Origin: Brasilonema sp. CT11
GTDB lineage: Bacteria; Cyanobacteriota; Cyanobacteriia; Cyanobacteriales; Nostocaceae
DNA: 64,000 nucleotides
NCBI RefSeq assembly: GCF_017982655.1
Contig: NZ_JABXYX010000029.1
Span: forward strand, 1-64,000
Direction of reading: 5' to 3'
Positions 1-9,315 of the stretch are shown in pieces. A program made the translations under genes and the position numbers. The stretch's first letter is position 1; each line of letters opens with the position of its first letter. The notes below the pieces were generated by a model. It worked only from the letters and a program-made list of their open reading frames with translations, searched no databases and was not told where the DNA came from.

Positions 1-171
1 AGAGCTCTTGGTTTATCGCTGCCAACAACTAATGAAACAGCACGATTTTATCTCTGGACTAACTTGCTACTACTGGTGGCCCAGAACCAGGGCGGCTTAA
101 TTATAAGTATTCATCCGGACATGATATTAGAGATTAAACCGCAAACCAATCGTTTTCGACGATTTCTATAG
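1..171 (+). CDS. 3' end of an unidentified protein (partial)
   Basis: Frame 1 is open from the first base to a TAG at 169-171 and encodes 56 residues: a hydrophobic stretch (LWTNLLLLVAQ), then GGLIISIHPDMILEI and a basic end (RFRRFL). The upstream part lies outside the window. I do not recognise the family. The open frame up to the window edge and the ordinary residue composition support a real gene end, but the fragment is too short to assign. The next 180 bases contain nothing I can call. Confidence 0.5.
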   Translation, partial: RALGLSLPTTNETARFYLWTNLLLLVAQNQGGLIISIHPDMILEIKPQTNRFRRFL

Positions 172-352
172 CATCAGTAGAAGATTAAGATCGATCTGAT
201 CTTTTTATATGCTTTTATACTGATAGAATGAGGGATTTTGTCAGTAAAGGCAGAGTGTGGAGATTTTGCCAATTCTACTCTTTAATTTGCTTGAACTTTG
301 GAACTGAGTTTTTACGGCATCTATTGTGTAGAGAAGAAATCTCCACAACTTT

Positions 353-2287
353 CTATTTCACACCTTCACTAGAGCGATGTTTTGAACCATCAGGCATAAT
401 CGCACCTTCTAGGAAAGCACCACTCAGTTCAGAAAGACTCACTTTAGCCCCTTTTAGATTTGCACCAGTGAGATAGGTACCATTCAGGTTTGCACCACTC
501 AAAGTAGCATTCCTCAAATTGACACCGCTCATATTGGCATGACTTAAGTCAGCACAAAGCAGCTTAGCGCTACTGAGGTTGGCACTACTGAAGTTAACAT
601 GACTCAAGCGAGCAAAACTTAGGTTGGCATAACTGAGATTGGCACCACTCACTTTAGACTGACTAAGGTTAGCATTATCGAGGTTGGCGTGGCTCAAATT
701 GGCATTACTGAGATCGGTTTCACTCAAATTAGCTGCACTGAGATTGGATGACGGGAGATTAATATCTACTAACTCTGCACCAGGAGCATCTAAACCTCTG
801 AGGGAAACACCATCCTGATTCAAATCTTGGAGTGCCATAATTCTTGCATAGCTAACTTTTACGTTGTGCGCTGCATCAACTGTGCTCCAAGCCTGGTAGT
901 GAAATTGTTTTCTGCGATCAGGAGCTTCCTTAATGAATAGAACTAGGGCAACTACAAGACTAGCAGTATTAGTGCCAGCCAAAGCCTTTCCAAGCAGAGA
1001 TTTTTCATCCGTGAACACAAAAACGACTGTCATCACCACGGCTGAAACAGTAGCGATTAACCATACTGGTAGTATCCAGAAAGCGTCGATACTTTTACGC
1101 ACAATTTGTTTGAGAGTTTCACTCCACCGCTCAACAGATAATTTCGGCTGAAATCGCTGAGAAGTGTTGGTGATTTTCACTCTTATTTTTTTGAGGATTT
1201 CACCATCCAACAGAATTAATATTAGATGCTTTCTCTGTTGCTCTGCTTGAGGTTGGAATTGCTCAGATTCGTTATTAAGTTCTGCCTTGATTTCTGAAGG
1301 CTTGTTAATGGTTGCTGCTTTTTCATCTCGGACAACTTTTGCTGAAGATTCTTGAGTTGCACCTTTTAACATCAAAGCATTAATCGCTCTGAATGCATCT
1401 GTCCACGCTTTGTTTACCTCGGGAGTCCAATCTTGCTGGAGATACTGCTCAAAACTCGAAAGCAGTGCTTTGCTAACTGCACCGTAATATTTGGGAATTG
1501 CTCCATATCCGACGTGTCTGGCTCCCAAGGCGTTGAGAACATCCCCTAAAGCTTCTGGATCGCGAAGATTTTCTACTACCAACACTAGAGCTTGTAACAG
1601 CTTTTTGTGTTGGGTTGCCATATCAACTTTGGCAAACAACGGTTTGACTTCTGGGTGAGATGTAAATAGGTTTTCGTAGAAGCTTGCTACAAATTCTGAT
1701 GTACGTGGTTTAATTTTATGAAAGCTGCTTTCTAGTAACTCTACGGGCAACTGTTTTAACTGTGAATCAGCAAAATCCTCTAGTTTTTGCCTGGAATTTG
1801 TGGCTGGTACTGTAGCCACTTGTTTGTTTGGAATTGCCTGTATTTCTAACTGAACTTCTTTTGATACATGAGATGAAGCTTGTTCACTTGCACCTTTTAA
1901 CATCAAAGCAGTCATTACTCCGAAGGCATCTTGCCACGCTTTCTTTACCTCTGGAGTCCAATCTTGCTGTAGAAACTGTTCAAATGTCAGTAGAAGTGCT
2001 TTGATAAATGCGCCGTAATATTTGGGAATTGCTCCATATCCGACGTGTCTGGCTCCCAAGGCGTTGAGAACATCCCCTAAAGCCTCTGGATTGCGAAGAT
2101 TTTCTACCACCAACACTAGAGTATTAAAGAGCTTTTTGTGTTGGGTTGCCATATCAATTTTGGCAAACAACGGTTTGACTTCTGGCTGAGTTGTAAATAG
2201 GTTTTCGTAGAAGGTTGCTACAAAGTCTGATGCGCGTGGTTTGATACGCTCGAAACTTTGCTCTAAAAGTTCAATATTTAAAGACAT
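353..2287 (-). CDS. Double-globin, transmembrane, pentapeptide-repeat protein
   Basis: The 644-residue protein starts with two near-identical globin domains (about 1-135 and 175-310) of the single-domain/flavohaemoglobin type. Domain 1 shows a B10-type Tyr27 (FYENLF), Gln49 at the likely E7 position and His81 in GARHVGYG as proximal haem ligand. Domain 2 keeps all three. A charged linker and two hydrophobic segments follow (about 400-425 and 438-455). The C-terminus (about 500-630) is a run of pentapeptide repeats of the A(N/D)LS type, expected to fold as a right-handed beta helix. Globins bind O2 or NO; by inference this is a membrane-anchored haem sensor or NO/O2-handling protein. No reductase domain is present. 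The start ATG at 2287 places the first globin at residue 1. It is apparently monocistronic; the small gene at 2423-2746 lies upstream on the same strand. Confidence 0.85.
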   Translation of the reverse strand: MSLNIELLEQSFERIKPRASDFVATFYENLFTTQPEVKPLFAKIDMATQHKKLFNTLVLVVENLRNPEALGDVLNALGARHVGYGAIPKYYGAFIKALLLTFEQFLQQDWTPEVKKAWQDAFGVMTALMLKGASEQASSHVSKEVQLEIQAIPNKQVATVPATNSRQKLEDFADSQLKQLPVELLESSFHKIKPRTSEFVASFYENLFTSHPEVKPLFAKVDMATQHKKLLQALVLVVENLRDPEALGDVLNALGARHVGYGAIPKYYGAVSKALLSSFEQYLQQDWTPEVNKAWTDAFRAINALMLKGATQESSAKVVRDEKAATINKPSEIKAELNNESEQFQPQAEQQRKHLILILLDGEILKKIRVKITNTSQRFQPKLSVERWSETLKQIVRKSIDAFWILPVWLIATVSAVVMTVVFVFTDEKSLLGKALAGTNTASLVVALVLFIKEAPDRRKQFHYQAWSTVDAAHNVKVSYARIMALQDLNQDGVSLRGLDAPGAELVDINLPSSNLSAANLSETDLSNANLSHANLDNANLSQSKVSGANLSYANLSFARLSHVNFSSANLSSAKLLCADLSHANMSGVNLRNATLSGANLNGTYLTGANLKGAKVSLSELSGAFLEGAIMPDGSKHRSSEGVK

Positions 2288-2422
2288 ATTTTTTTATCCC
2301 TAACCTACAAGCTGAATCTCCCCATGTTTAAAGACAGGGTTGGCTGGATAGTATTGTTGTGAATACTTTTGGCGAAAGTTTCTGAAATCTTAAAATTCCT
2401 CTGCTTCAACCAAGAGTTGATA

Positions 2423-2746
2423 TTAGAAACTCAAATTTTCCAATTCTTGCCACACAGCAGTCATAAACTCCTTAGCATCCTTGATTCCCATTTCTCCCAA
2501 GGCTTTCCATTCCTCACTAGAGTAATCTAAATCGTGTCCCATCACGTCTTGAGTCCAATAAGACAAATTAGACGGGTTTTCCATTAGCTGATAGGTTATC
2601 TTCAAGATTTCTGTTCCCGGAGTGTTCTCTCTAGCCTTTGTCGCCAAACAAAAAGAAAGCAGTTTAGCCAAGTTGCCTTCTGGTGGAATTGATATCAAAA
2701 AAGCCATATTTTGTGCTAGCAGGAACTTGTCTAACTTCATTGGCAT
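2423..2746 (-). CDS. Hypothetical protein, 107 aa
   Basis: A soluble-looking protein with no signal peptide or membrane segment. It contains a Trp/Asp/Glu-rich C-terminal half (YWTQDVMGHDLDY, EEWKALGEMGIKDA, VWQELENLSF). A purine-rich stretch (GAGGAA) precedes the ATG. Alternative starts are MPMKLDK (2746) or MKLDK (2740). It lies between the globin gene and the O-methyltransferase, beyond a terminator hairpin, so it is probably transcribed separately from the methyltransferase. I do not recognise the family. Confidence 0.6.
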   Translation of the reverse strand: MPMKLDKFLLAQNMAFLISIPPEGNLAKLLSFCLATKARENTPGTEILKITYQLMENPSNLSYWTQDVMGHDLDYSSEEWKALGEMGIKDAKEFMTAVWQELENLSF

Positions 2747-2881
2747 ATATTCCTCTGTTCAAAAAAATATTTTTATAACTCAATTTTAGGCAAAAATACA
2801 GGGGATTACCGTTAATTATGCTTTGGCTGAAACTATTTTTTTCTGGAGAGCGAATGCATAACCAAACTTTTTGCCAGTAAA

Positions 2882-2916
2882 GAAAAAGCCCTCTTGTCAT
2901 TAACGAACAAGAGAGC
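2882..2916 (-). terminator. Intrinsic terminator for the O-methyltransferase gene
   Basis: Arms 2888-2897 and 2907-2916 pair over ten positions (GCTCTCTTGT / ACAAGAGGGC read on the minus strand, one G-U). A TTTTT run follows on the minus strand (2883-2887 region). It lies about 130 bases after the stop of the gene at 3047-3712. The rest of 2747-3046 shows no gene. Confidence 0.65.
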
Positions 2917-3046
2917 TAGAGTGTGGTGTGAGGAGCAAACTAAATGTTTGCTAATACAAGTGTAGCAAACGAGATATGAGGTTTTGGTGATCAAGATCTT
3001 AGAATTACCGTAATTTGACGCAGCTGCTGTCCAGATATTCTATCAA

Positions 3047-3712
3047 TTAATCAAGCTTCAGCGCCAATGTTAAGCCATCTGCAATTGGCACCATGCTTAT
3101 CGCGATGCGTGAATCATCATGCAGTTTTTGATTAAAAGCGCGTATACTACTGGTTATTTTATCTTGCTCTTGGGGATTTGCGACTCGTCCTGACTGTAAG
3201 ACATTATCGATCGCAATCAACCCACCTGGACGTAGAAGTTGTAGAGATCGCTCGTAGTAGTTATCGTAGTTGCTTTTATCTGCATCAATAAAGGCAAAAT
3301 CAAACGTGCCTGCTTCTCCAGCAGTTATAAAGCGATCCAAACTCTCCAGCGCTGGGGCTATATGTAGTTCAATTTTATCTGCCACTCCTGCTTTGTGCCA
3401 ATAACTTCGGGCGATCGCCGTATACTCCTCACTCACGTCACAAGCAACAACCTTACCCTCAGCTGGCAATGCCAACGCCACTACCAAAGAGCTATAACCT
3501 GTAAAAACACCTATATCTAAAGTTTTCTTTGCTCCCATCAACTGCACCAGGAGTGCCATAAATTGTCCTTGTTCTGGAGCAATCTGCATTCTGCTATGTG
3601 GATGCTGTGCTGTTTCCTCCCTCAATTGTACTAATACTTGTGGCTCTCGCAATGAGACTGAGTGCAAGTACTCATAAAGATTTTCATCGAGTCCTAAGGT
3701 TTTATTTGACAT
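3047..3712 (-). CDS. Class I SAM-dependent O-methyltransferase
   Basis: The 221 residues match the bacterial/plant caffeoyl-CoA O-methyltransferase-like family (usual length about 220). SAM motif I is LDIGVFTGYSSLVVALAL (about 81-98). The acidic residue after strand 2 is in VVACDVSEEY. The metal/substrate motif is FDFAFIDADKSNY, and LLRPGGLIAIDNVLQSGRV is the canonical post-motif segment carrying the Asp-Asn metal ligand pair. The enzyme should transfer methyl from SAM to a catechol-like hydroxyl in a Mg2+-dependent way; the real substrate is unknown. It is divergent from the amylase gene, with 134 bases between. Confidence 0.9.
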   Translation of the reverse strand: MSNKTLGLDENLYEYLHSVSLREPQVLVQLREETAQHPHSRMQIAPEQGQFMALLVQLMGAKKTLDIGVFTGYSSLVVALALPAEGKVVACDVSEEYTAIARSYWHKAGVADKIELHIAPALESLDRFITAGEAGTFDFAFIDADKSNYDNYYERSLQLLRPGGLIAIDNVLQSGRVANPQEQDKITSSIRAFNQKLHDDSRIAISMVPIADGLTLALKLD

Positions 3713-3846
3713 ATATTCCTAATTGCTAACGAGAACTGAAACTGCATAAGTTAAATTTCCGTAATTCTATAAAAGCTAGAAAAGCTTTGTTTAGTAGTTC
3801 TCACTACTGTTGCAAAGCAAGATGTATCTAGAAAAGAGTATTTTCC

Positions 3847-5562
3847 ATGACTAGCCCAACTTCAATTGCTGAAATAGACTTCAACCCTATTCCAGGGAAG
3901 AAATATTGGAACTGCGATCGCGAGTGGCGAGAAGAGTTCATTTACTTCTTGATGGTAGATCGTTTTCACGATAACAGCTTGCGCACACCAATCAATACAT
4001 CTAAAAGATCCACAGGTAGCGGTACCCAAGAACAACTCAAGAAATTTTGTGGCGGTACTCTCAAAGGTATTCTCGACAATTTGGATTACATTGCAAACTT
4101 AGGCTGTACTGCATTGTGGCTAAGTCCAATATTTGAAAATAACGACGCTCCAGATCCTAACTCTGAGAACTACCACGGCTATTCAATTCAAAATTATCTA
4201 AATGTAGATCGGCACTTCGGTACAAAACAAGACCTGATCGATCTAGTAGACGCAGCCCATCATAGGGAAATGCGAGTATTTCTTGATGTCGTCATGAATC
4301 ATTCCGGAGACAACTGGTTTTACCCAAACGATAAGCCATACTATTATTCCAATGACCAGCAGTTTCCTTTTGGTGGATGGCGGCAAGAAGACAAACTAAT
4401 TCCCAAAGAACTAAGAAACGAAAATTATTATCATCGCCGAGGTCAGATTAAGAATTGGGATGGTTATCCAGAAACTCAACATGGCGATTTCTTCTCCCTC
4501 AAAGACTTCAATAACGATGACGATGCAGATGGACTCAAGCTTCAGGATGTTCTGATCAAAGCTCATTGTTACTGGATGCGTGAGGCAGATATTGACGGCT
4601 TTCGCTTAGATGCGGTCAAACATATGGGAGAGTTAACAATTTCCCGGTTTTGCTCAGCTATTCGTGAATATGCTTACCGCTTGGGTAAACGCTGGTTTTT
4701 CTTGTATGGCGAGTTAGTTGGTAACGATGACGCTATCCATCGCTATACAGGCCCAAACACACCTACCCAAGTTGATAGCAAAACAATCTATTTTGGATTG
4801 AACTCAGTCTTAGATTTTCCTCTCTACTGGACTTTACCTGGTACAATTAAGGGTTTAGGTGCTCCTGGAAATCTAATCAATCGCTACGATGCTTTGACGG
4901 GTCATGCCTTAAGTCGTGGAGAATTGGGTCGCTACCTCGTTACATTCGTCGATAACCATGACCAAATTGGACAAAATGAAAAGCGCAGATTTGCTGCAGA
5001 TAGTCCAGATGAACAGGTGATTGCAGGTATTGGCTATTTGCTCTGTGCTATAGGAACACCTTGCATTTATTACGGTACTGAGCAAGGATTTTCTGGCAAG
5101 GGTAATGGAGATGAGTTTATCCGAGAGGCAATGTTTGACCTTGAGGATTCCCAGAAAAACCATCTCAATCAAAACAGTAAAATCTACCAAGAAATCAGCA
5201 AAATCGCTAATCTTTTCAAAACAACGGAAGCTCTGCGCTTTGGTCGGATGTACTTCCGAGAAATCTCAGGTAATGGACGTGATTTTGGCTTACCTCAAGG
5301 TCAACCTTGTACTTTAGCTTTTTCTCGCATTTTAGATAGTGAAGAAATTCTGATTGCCTGCAACACCTCCACCACTGAACGACGCAGTGATTTCGTGATT
5401 GTAGACAGTACCATCCAAAAAAGCGGTGGCACAATGAAGTTTCTTTACGGTAAGGAGGGAAGCGTTGCTGTAGAAAAACACCCAGAGCCGGGAAATCCAT
5501 CCTTATTTGTACACATAGATCTCGAACCGATGCAGTTTGTTATTCTGCAACAAACTAGGTAG
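3847..5562 (+). CDS. Alpha-amylase family glycosidase (GH13)
   Basis: The 571-residue protein has the GH13 regions in order: region I DVVMNHSGDN (about 141-150), region II GFRLDAVKH with the catalytic nucleophile Asp, region III YGELVGND with the acid/base Glu, and region IV FVDNHDQIG with the transition-state Asp. It should cleave or rearrange alpha-1,4-glucans. No signal peptide is visible, so it is probably cytoplasmic and acts in glycogen or maltodextrin turnover. The N-terminus begins with a short strand region before EEFIYFLMVDRFHDNS, typical of GH13 entry. The exact subfamily cannot be fixed from sequence alone. Confidence 0.9.
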   Translation: MTSPTSIAEIDFNPIPGKKYWNCDREWREEFIYFLMVDRFHDNSLRTPINTSKRSTGSGTQEQLKKFCGGTLKGILDNLDYIANLGCTALWLSPIFENNDAPDPNSENYHGYSIQNYLNVDRHFGTKQDLIDLVDAAHHREMRVFLDVVMNHSGDNWFYPNDKPYYYSNDQQFPFGGWRQEDKLIPKELRNENYYHRRGQIKNWDGYPETQHGDFFSLKDFNNDDDADGLKLQDVLIKAHCYWMREADIDGFRLDAVKHMGELTISRFCSAIREYAYRLGKRWFFLYGELVGNDDAIHRYTGPNTPTQVDSKTIYFGLNSVLDFPLYWTLPGTIKGLGAPGNLINRYDALTGHALSRGELGRYLVTFVDNHDQIGQNEKRRFAADSPDEQVIAGIGYLLCAIGTPCIYYGTEQGFSGKGNGDEFIREAMFDLEDSQKNHLNQNSKIYQEISKIANLFKTTEALRFGRMYFREISGNGRDFGLPQGQPCTLAFSRILDSEEILIACNTSTTERRSDFVIVDSTIQKSGGTMKFLYGKEGSVAVEKHPEPGNPSLFVHIDLEPMQFVILQQTR

Positions 5563-5595
5563 AAAATGTATCTCCGATAAGGTATTTAGCGTTAT

Positions 5596-5619
5596 GTGCG
5601 TTAGCTTAAGGTAACGCAC
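5596..5619 (+). terminator. Stem-loop downstream of the amylase gene
   Basis: Perfect 8-bp arms GTGCGTTA (5596-5603) and TAACGCAC (5612-5619) enclose a loop GCTTAAGG. It lies 34 bases after the stop codon. There is no long T run, so termination is inferred from position. Confidence 0.4.
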
Positions 5620-5815
5620 CTTCAAACTATTTATCAGAAACTTTTAAACATCATAGATGCAGATATTTCTTAAAGATAAATATCTTCATTTTTGGTAATC
5701 ATGTCAACATTTCATCACTTTCTTGATTAAACTGTCTTCTATTTATTTTAGAAAAATAGTAAAATAACATACAATTTCAAAATAAACTTTACTGTATATT
5801 CAAGAAGGGGTAATT

Positions 5816-6754
5816 ATGAGCCGTCCTATAATTCTTGGTATTGTTGGCGACAGCGCTGCTGGGAAAACAACACTGACTAAGGGGATTGCTCAGGTTCTTG
5901 GACCGGAGAACGTTACGGTTATTTGTACAGATGATTATCACAAGTACGACCGTAAGCAACGTGCTGAAATTGGTATCACTGCTCTTCATCCTGACTGCAA
6001 CTATCTTGATATTATGCAGCAGCACCTGTCACAACTTAGGATAGGACAGTCAATTCTCAAACCTGTATATAGCCACAAAACTGGAACCTTTGAGCCACCA
6101 GTTTATATAAAGCCAAGTAAATTTGTGATTGTGGAGGGATTACTGGGTTATTCTACCCGTGGTGCTTGTGAGTCCTACGATGTGAAAGTTTACCTTGCTC
6201 CCCCTGAATCTGTGCGTGCTCAGTGGAAAGTCAAGCGGGATACGCAAAAACGAGGGTACACAGAAGAACAAGTGCTTGAAGAACTTAGAAAACGCGAACC
6301 AGATTCTGAGCAATTTATCCGTCCACAACGCCAATGGTCGGATATTGTGGTGAGTTTTTACCCTCCAAATGACGAAGTGGAGCAAATTAATGGACACCTA
6401 AATGTACGTTTGGTACTGCGTCCGACAATTCCTCATCCAGATTTTCTCCAGATTATCAATTACGGCAATGGTAATTTAGAGTCAGCAATCCGCTTGGGAT
6501 TAGATCGGGATATGAGCAAACCAGTTGATGTTCTGGAAGTAGATGGTCATGCCACTTTGGAACAGGTCAATAAGTTAGAACATATTATTTGTGGTGATAT
6601 GCCTCATCTCAAGAGTATATGCGATCGCGAAGGAAACCCAGAATTGGGCAAAGTCGCTGGTACAACAGGAGAAACCATCCAAAGTTACCCGCTTGCCCTC
6701 ACTCAACTCTTAATCACGTATCATATGCTCAAGGCAACACAAATATTTCAGTAA
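5816..6754 (+). CDS. Phosphoribulokinase-family kinase
   Basis: The 312-residue protein has a P-loop GDSAAGKTT (about 11-19), ICTDDYHKYDRKQR and ITALHPDCNY. These are the signature blocks of phosphoribulokinase, which phosphorylates ribulose 5-phosphate in the Calvin cycle. Later blocks (VIVEGLLGY, KRDTQKRGYT, FIRPQRQWSDIVV) also fit. It is shorter than the usual cyanobacterial Calvin-cycle enzyme (about 330) and has Ala-Ala where the main enzyme has GCGK-like residues, so it may be a second, divergent paralogue. GGGG (5807-5810) lies just upstream of the ATG. Confidence 0.85.
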   Translation: MSRPIILGIVGDSAAGKTTLTKGIAQVLGPENVTVICTDDYHKYDRKQRAEIGITALHPDCNYLDIMQQHLSQLRIGQSILKPVYSHKTGTFEPPVYIKPSKFVIVEGLLGYSTRGACESYDVKVYLAPPESVRAQWKVKRDTQKRGYTEEQVLEELRKREPDSEQFIRPQRQWSDIVVSFYPPNDEVEQINGHLNVRLVLRPTIPHPDFLQIINYGNGNLESAIRLGLDRDMSKPVDVLEVDGHATLEQVNKLEHIICGDMPHLKSICDREGNPELGKVAGTTGETIQSYPLALTQLLITYHMLKATQIFQ

Positions 6755-6883
6755 AAATTCGTAGTTTTTGTAAAAAAAAACCATAAGATTAAATATTCTG
6801 TCAAATCTTTAGATGTTTTCAGAATTACAGGGGATAACTAGGAATAAGTCTATATATGATCATTTTTCCCCTGTATGTAGTCT

Positions 6884-7615
6884 ATGACTTATAGCCTCAG
6901 AATTGCCGATATACCTGTGACTGAGCGTCCGCGTGAGCGGCTGTTAACGCATGGTCCAAAAATTTTAGCTACAGCCGAGTTAATAGCAATTCTGCTAGGT
7001 ACTGGTCAAGGACACGGAAAACTTTCTGCCGTGGGTCTAGGGCAATATATTTTACAGCAACTGAGCAAACACCAGCGAGACCCCTTAGCAGTTTTGCGAG
7101 ATGTCAGCGCCGCTGAGTTGATGCAAATTCCAGGTGTTGGTCCAGCAAAAGCGACGACTGTCTTGGCGGCGATTGAATTAGGGAAACGAGCCTTTCAATC
7201 CCGTCCAGGAGAAGGCACGTTAATTGATAGTCCTGCAGCTGCGGCTGCTGCTCTCAGTCAAGATTTAATGTGGCAAAATCAGGAGCGTTTCGCGGTGTTA
7301 TTGTTAGATGTGAAGAATCGCCTGCTTGGAACGCAAGTGATTACCATTGGTACAGCTACGGAAACCTTAGCCCCTCCTCGGGAAATTTTCCGTGAAGTTA
7401 TTCGCCAAGGAGCAACACGAGTTATAGTGGCACATAATCATCCGTCCGGAAATGTGGAACCGAGTCAAGAAGATATTGAATTGACGCGACAGTTGTTAAT
7501 GGGAGGACAATTTTTGAGCATTCCTGTTTTGGATCATCTGATTTTAGGCGATGGTAATCATCAAAGTTTGCGAGAGATCACAACATTATGGGAGGATTGT
7601 CCGCAGGGAGATTAG
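6884..7615 (+). CDS. radC: RadC family DNA repair / JAMM-motif protein
   Basis: The 243 residues match RadC (UPF0758). An N-terminal helix-hairpin-helix ([24 protein letters not shown] region, about 84-108) precedes the JAMM metal motif [14 protein letters not shown] and a final DHLILGD. RadC proteins are widely conserved; the original repair role has been questioned, so the molecular function is open. It stands alone, 129 bases after the kinase gene. Confidence 0.93.
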   Translation: MTYSLRIADIPVTERPRERLLTHGPKILATAELIAILLGTGQGHGKLSAVGLGQYILQQLSKHQRDPLAVLRDVSAAELMQIPGVGPAKATTVLAAIELGKRAFQSRPGEGTLIDSPAAAAAALSQDLMWQNQERFAVLLLDVKNRLLGTQVITIGTATETLAPPREIFREVIRQGATRVIVAHNHPSGNVEPSQEDIELTRQLLMGGQFLSIPVLDHLILGDGNHQSLREITTLWEDCPQGD

Positions 7616-7670
7616 ATTTTTTGGAAAAATTTGGTTTAAGGTTTTTTAGAACGGCAGATGCACAAACCCT

Positions 7671-7703
7671 CACGCAGATGAGTACAGATCATTTATCTGC
7701 GTG
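7671..7703. repeat. Inverted repeat, 9-bp arms
   Basis: CACGCAGAT (7671-7679) and ATCTGCGTG (7695-7703) can form a stem-loop between radC and the glycosyltransferase. A further related copy (GTATCTGT) follows directly. It looks like a dispersed cyanobacterial repeat and may also end radC transcription. Confidence 0.45.
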
Positions 7704-7776
7704 TATCTGTCTTTATTTATGGTTTCATAATTAGAAAACAATTATCTGATTGTTGGTAATTATCAATTAAGCTAAC

Positions 7777-8613
7777 GTGATTTATTTTTTAGTCGTTAAT
7801 TATTATTCTACTAATCTCATTATAAAACTGATTAGTTCTCTCCCGAGTTATGACAGTCATGATTATAAAGTGGTCATCGTTAATAACTCTCCTGATGACA
7901 ACTGTATATATAATCTAAAAAATGAATCGGTACTCATTTTTAATGCTGAGAGTAATCTTGGCTTCGGTGGTGGTTGCAACTTCGGGCTGAAATGGATTTA
8001 TACCCAAAATTCCCAAGGAATTGTCTGGATAATTAATCCAGATGCTTATTTTGTAGAAAATTTTATAGATAAAGTTCCGTTATTCTTTGAAAGTCATCCC
8101 AATATTTCTCTGCTTGGGACAATTGTTCATACTACGACAGGTGAACTTTGGTTTGCAGGTGGTCGCTTTATTCTCTCAACAGGAGCAATTATCACTCAAG
8201 ATTTGTTGACGAATACAGATACAGATTATGTTGTTTGTGATTGGATTACAGGTTGTAGCTTGATAGTTAATCTTCGGAATTTTGATGATTGTCCTCAGTT
8301 TGATCCAGCTTATTTTCTCTACTATGAAGATTTTGACTTTTGCCGACGTTATGCCAATCAAGGACATTTGATTGGAGTGACTAAGCAGTTTGGTGTCATA
8401 CATCAGCCATCTTCGATTACAAATCAATATATTTTTCGGAAAATTAAAAATAGTACTTATGGTTATTTGTTATCTTTAGATAGATATACCCATAAATGGA
8501 TTGTCAAGATTAGGTTGCTTCGCTTGATTTCTCATGCTCTAGTTTTGATGTTTGTCAAACCTCAAGTAGCATTGGGGAAATTTGCTGGAGTGTTGATGTA
8601 TTGGAGGCGTTAA
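7777..8613 (+). CDS. Glycosyltransferase family 2 (rhamnosyltransferase-like)
   Basis: The 278-residue protein starts at GTG 7777. It shows the GT2 nucleotide-sugar fold: VVNYYSTNLI and VVIVNNSPDD at the start, then NLGFGGGCNFGLKW, INPDAYF as the DXD-equivalent, and WITGCSLIVN followed by YEDFDFCRRY, the acceptor/base region of the Rhamnosyl-type subgroup. It should transfer a sugar from an NDP-sugar in exopolysaccharide or O-antigen-like synthesis. Together with the Uma2 and GT4 genes downstream it forms a short same-strand group, separated by a 111-base repeat-like gap. Confidence 0.85.
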   Translation: MIYFLVVNYYSTNLIIKLISSLPSYDSHDYKVVIVNNSPDDNCIYNLKNESVLIFNAESNLGFGGGCNFGLKWIYTQNSQGIVWIINPDAYFVENFIDKVPLFFESHPNISLLGTIVHTTTGELWFAGGRFILSTGAIITQDLLTNTDTDYVVCDWITGCSLIVNLRNFDDCPQFDPAYFLYYEDFDFCRRYANQGHLIGVTKQFGVIHQPSSITNQYIFRKIKNSTYGYLLSLDRYTHKWIVKIRLLRLISHALVLMFVKPQVALGKFAGVLMYWRR

Positions 8614-8724
8614 GCGTTTGCGAAGCGCCCCTTTTAGGGGCTAGGTAATCGCTCTAGCAAAGCTTTCTCTCTAATGCTAGGCTAAGGTCATAGCGTAAAA
8701 TTAAAAAACCCACAGACTCGTGTT

Positions 8725-9315
8725 ATGGTTGTACAGATTACACCCCGTCTTTACTCGATAGAGGAGTATTTTGCACTTGAAGAAAACACCAATTACCGCA
8801 CCGAATACCGTGATGGAGAAATTGTTCCCATGACAGGTGGTTCGATTAACCATAATCAAATCGTTGTTAACTTAATAGTAACTCTTGCCCTTAGCCTGAC
8901 ACTCAAAGAGCAAAATTACCACATTTATGCTAATGATCTAGGCTTGTGGATTCCTCGTTATCGCCAATATGTTTATCCAGATGTCTTAATTATCAAAGGT
9001 GAACCTATTTTTGAGGAAGGACGTACTGACACTATACTTAATCCCTGCATTATCTTTGAAGTTTTCTCTAAATCTAGCAGTAGCCGGGATCGGGGTGATA
9101 AATTCACATACTATCGTTCTATTCCTCAATTTCAAGAATACATTCTTATTAATCAATATCAAGCTCATCTTGAGCAGTTTAGTAAAACCCCAGAAAATAA
9201 CTGGCTATTTAGTGAGTCTGATGCTGAGGATGGAGTTTTGACTTTAACTTCGGCTAATTGTCAAATCTCACACCGTCAGATTTATGAGCGGGTTAATTTT
9301 AATATAAATGACTAA
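8725..9315 (+). CDS. Uma2 family endonuclease-fold protein
   Basis: The 196-residue protein carries YSIEEYFALEENTNYRTEYRDGEIVPMTGG at the N-terminus. DVLIIKGEP and IIFEVFSKSSSSRDRGDKF follow, the PD-(D/E)XK-like core of Uma2 proteins (DUF820). These are very abundant in cyanobacteria and their targets are unknown. The 3' end overlaps the next gene by 8 bases, implying co-translation. Confidence 0.88.
   Translation: MVVQITPRLYSIEEYFALEENTNYRTEYRDGEIVPMTGGSINHNQIVVNLIVTLALSLTLKEQNYHIYANDLGLWIPRYRQYVYPDVLIIKGEPIFEEGRTDTILNPCIIFEVFSKSSSSRDRGDKFTYYRSIPQFQEYILINQYQAHLEQFSKTPENNWLFSESDAEDGVLTLTSANCQISHRQIYERVNFNIND

Noticed and set aside
2664-2900. 78-codon minus-strand frame
   Set aside because: Overlaps the better supported 107-residue gene and the terminator hairpin; out of frame with both.
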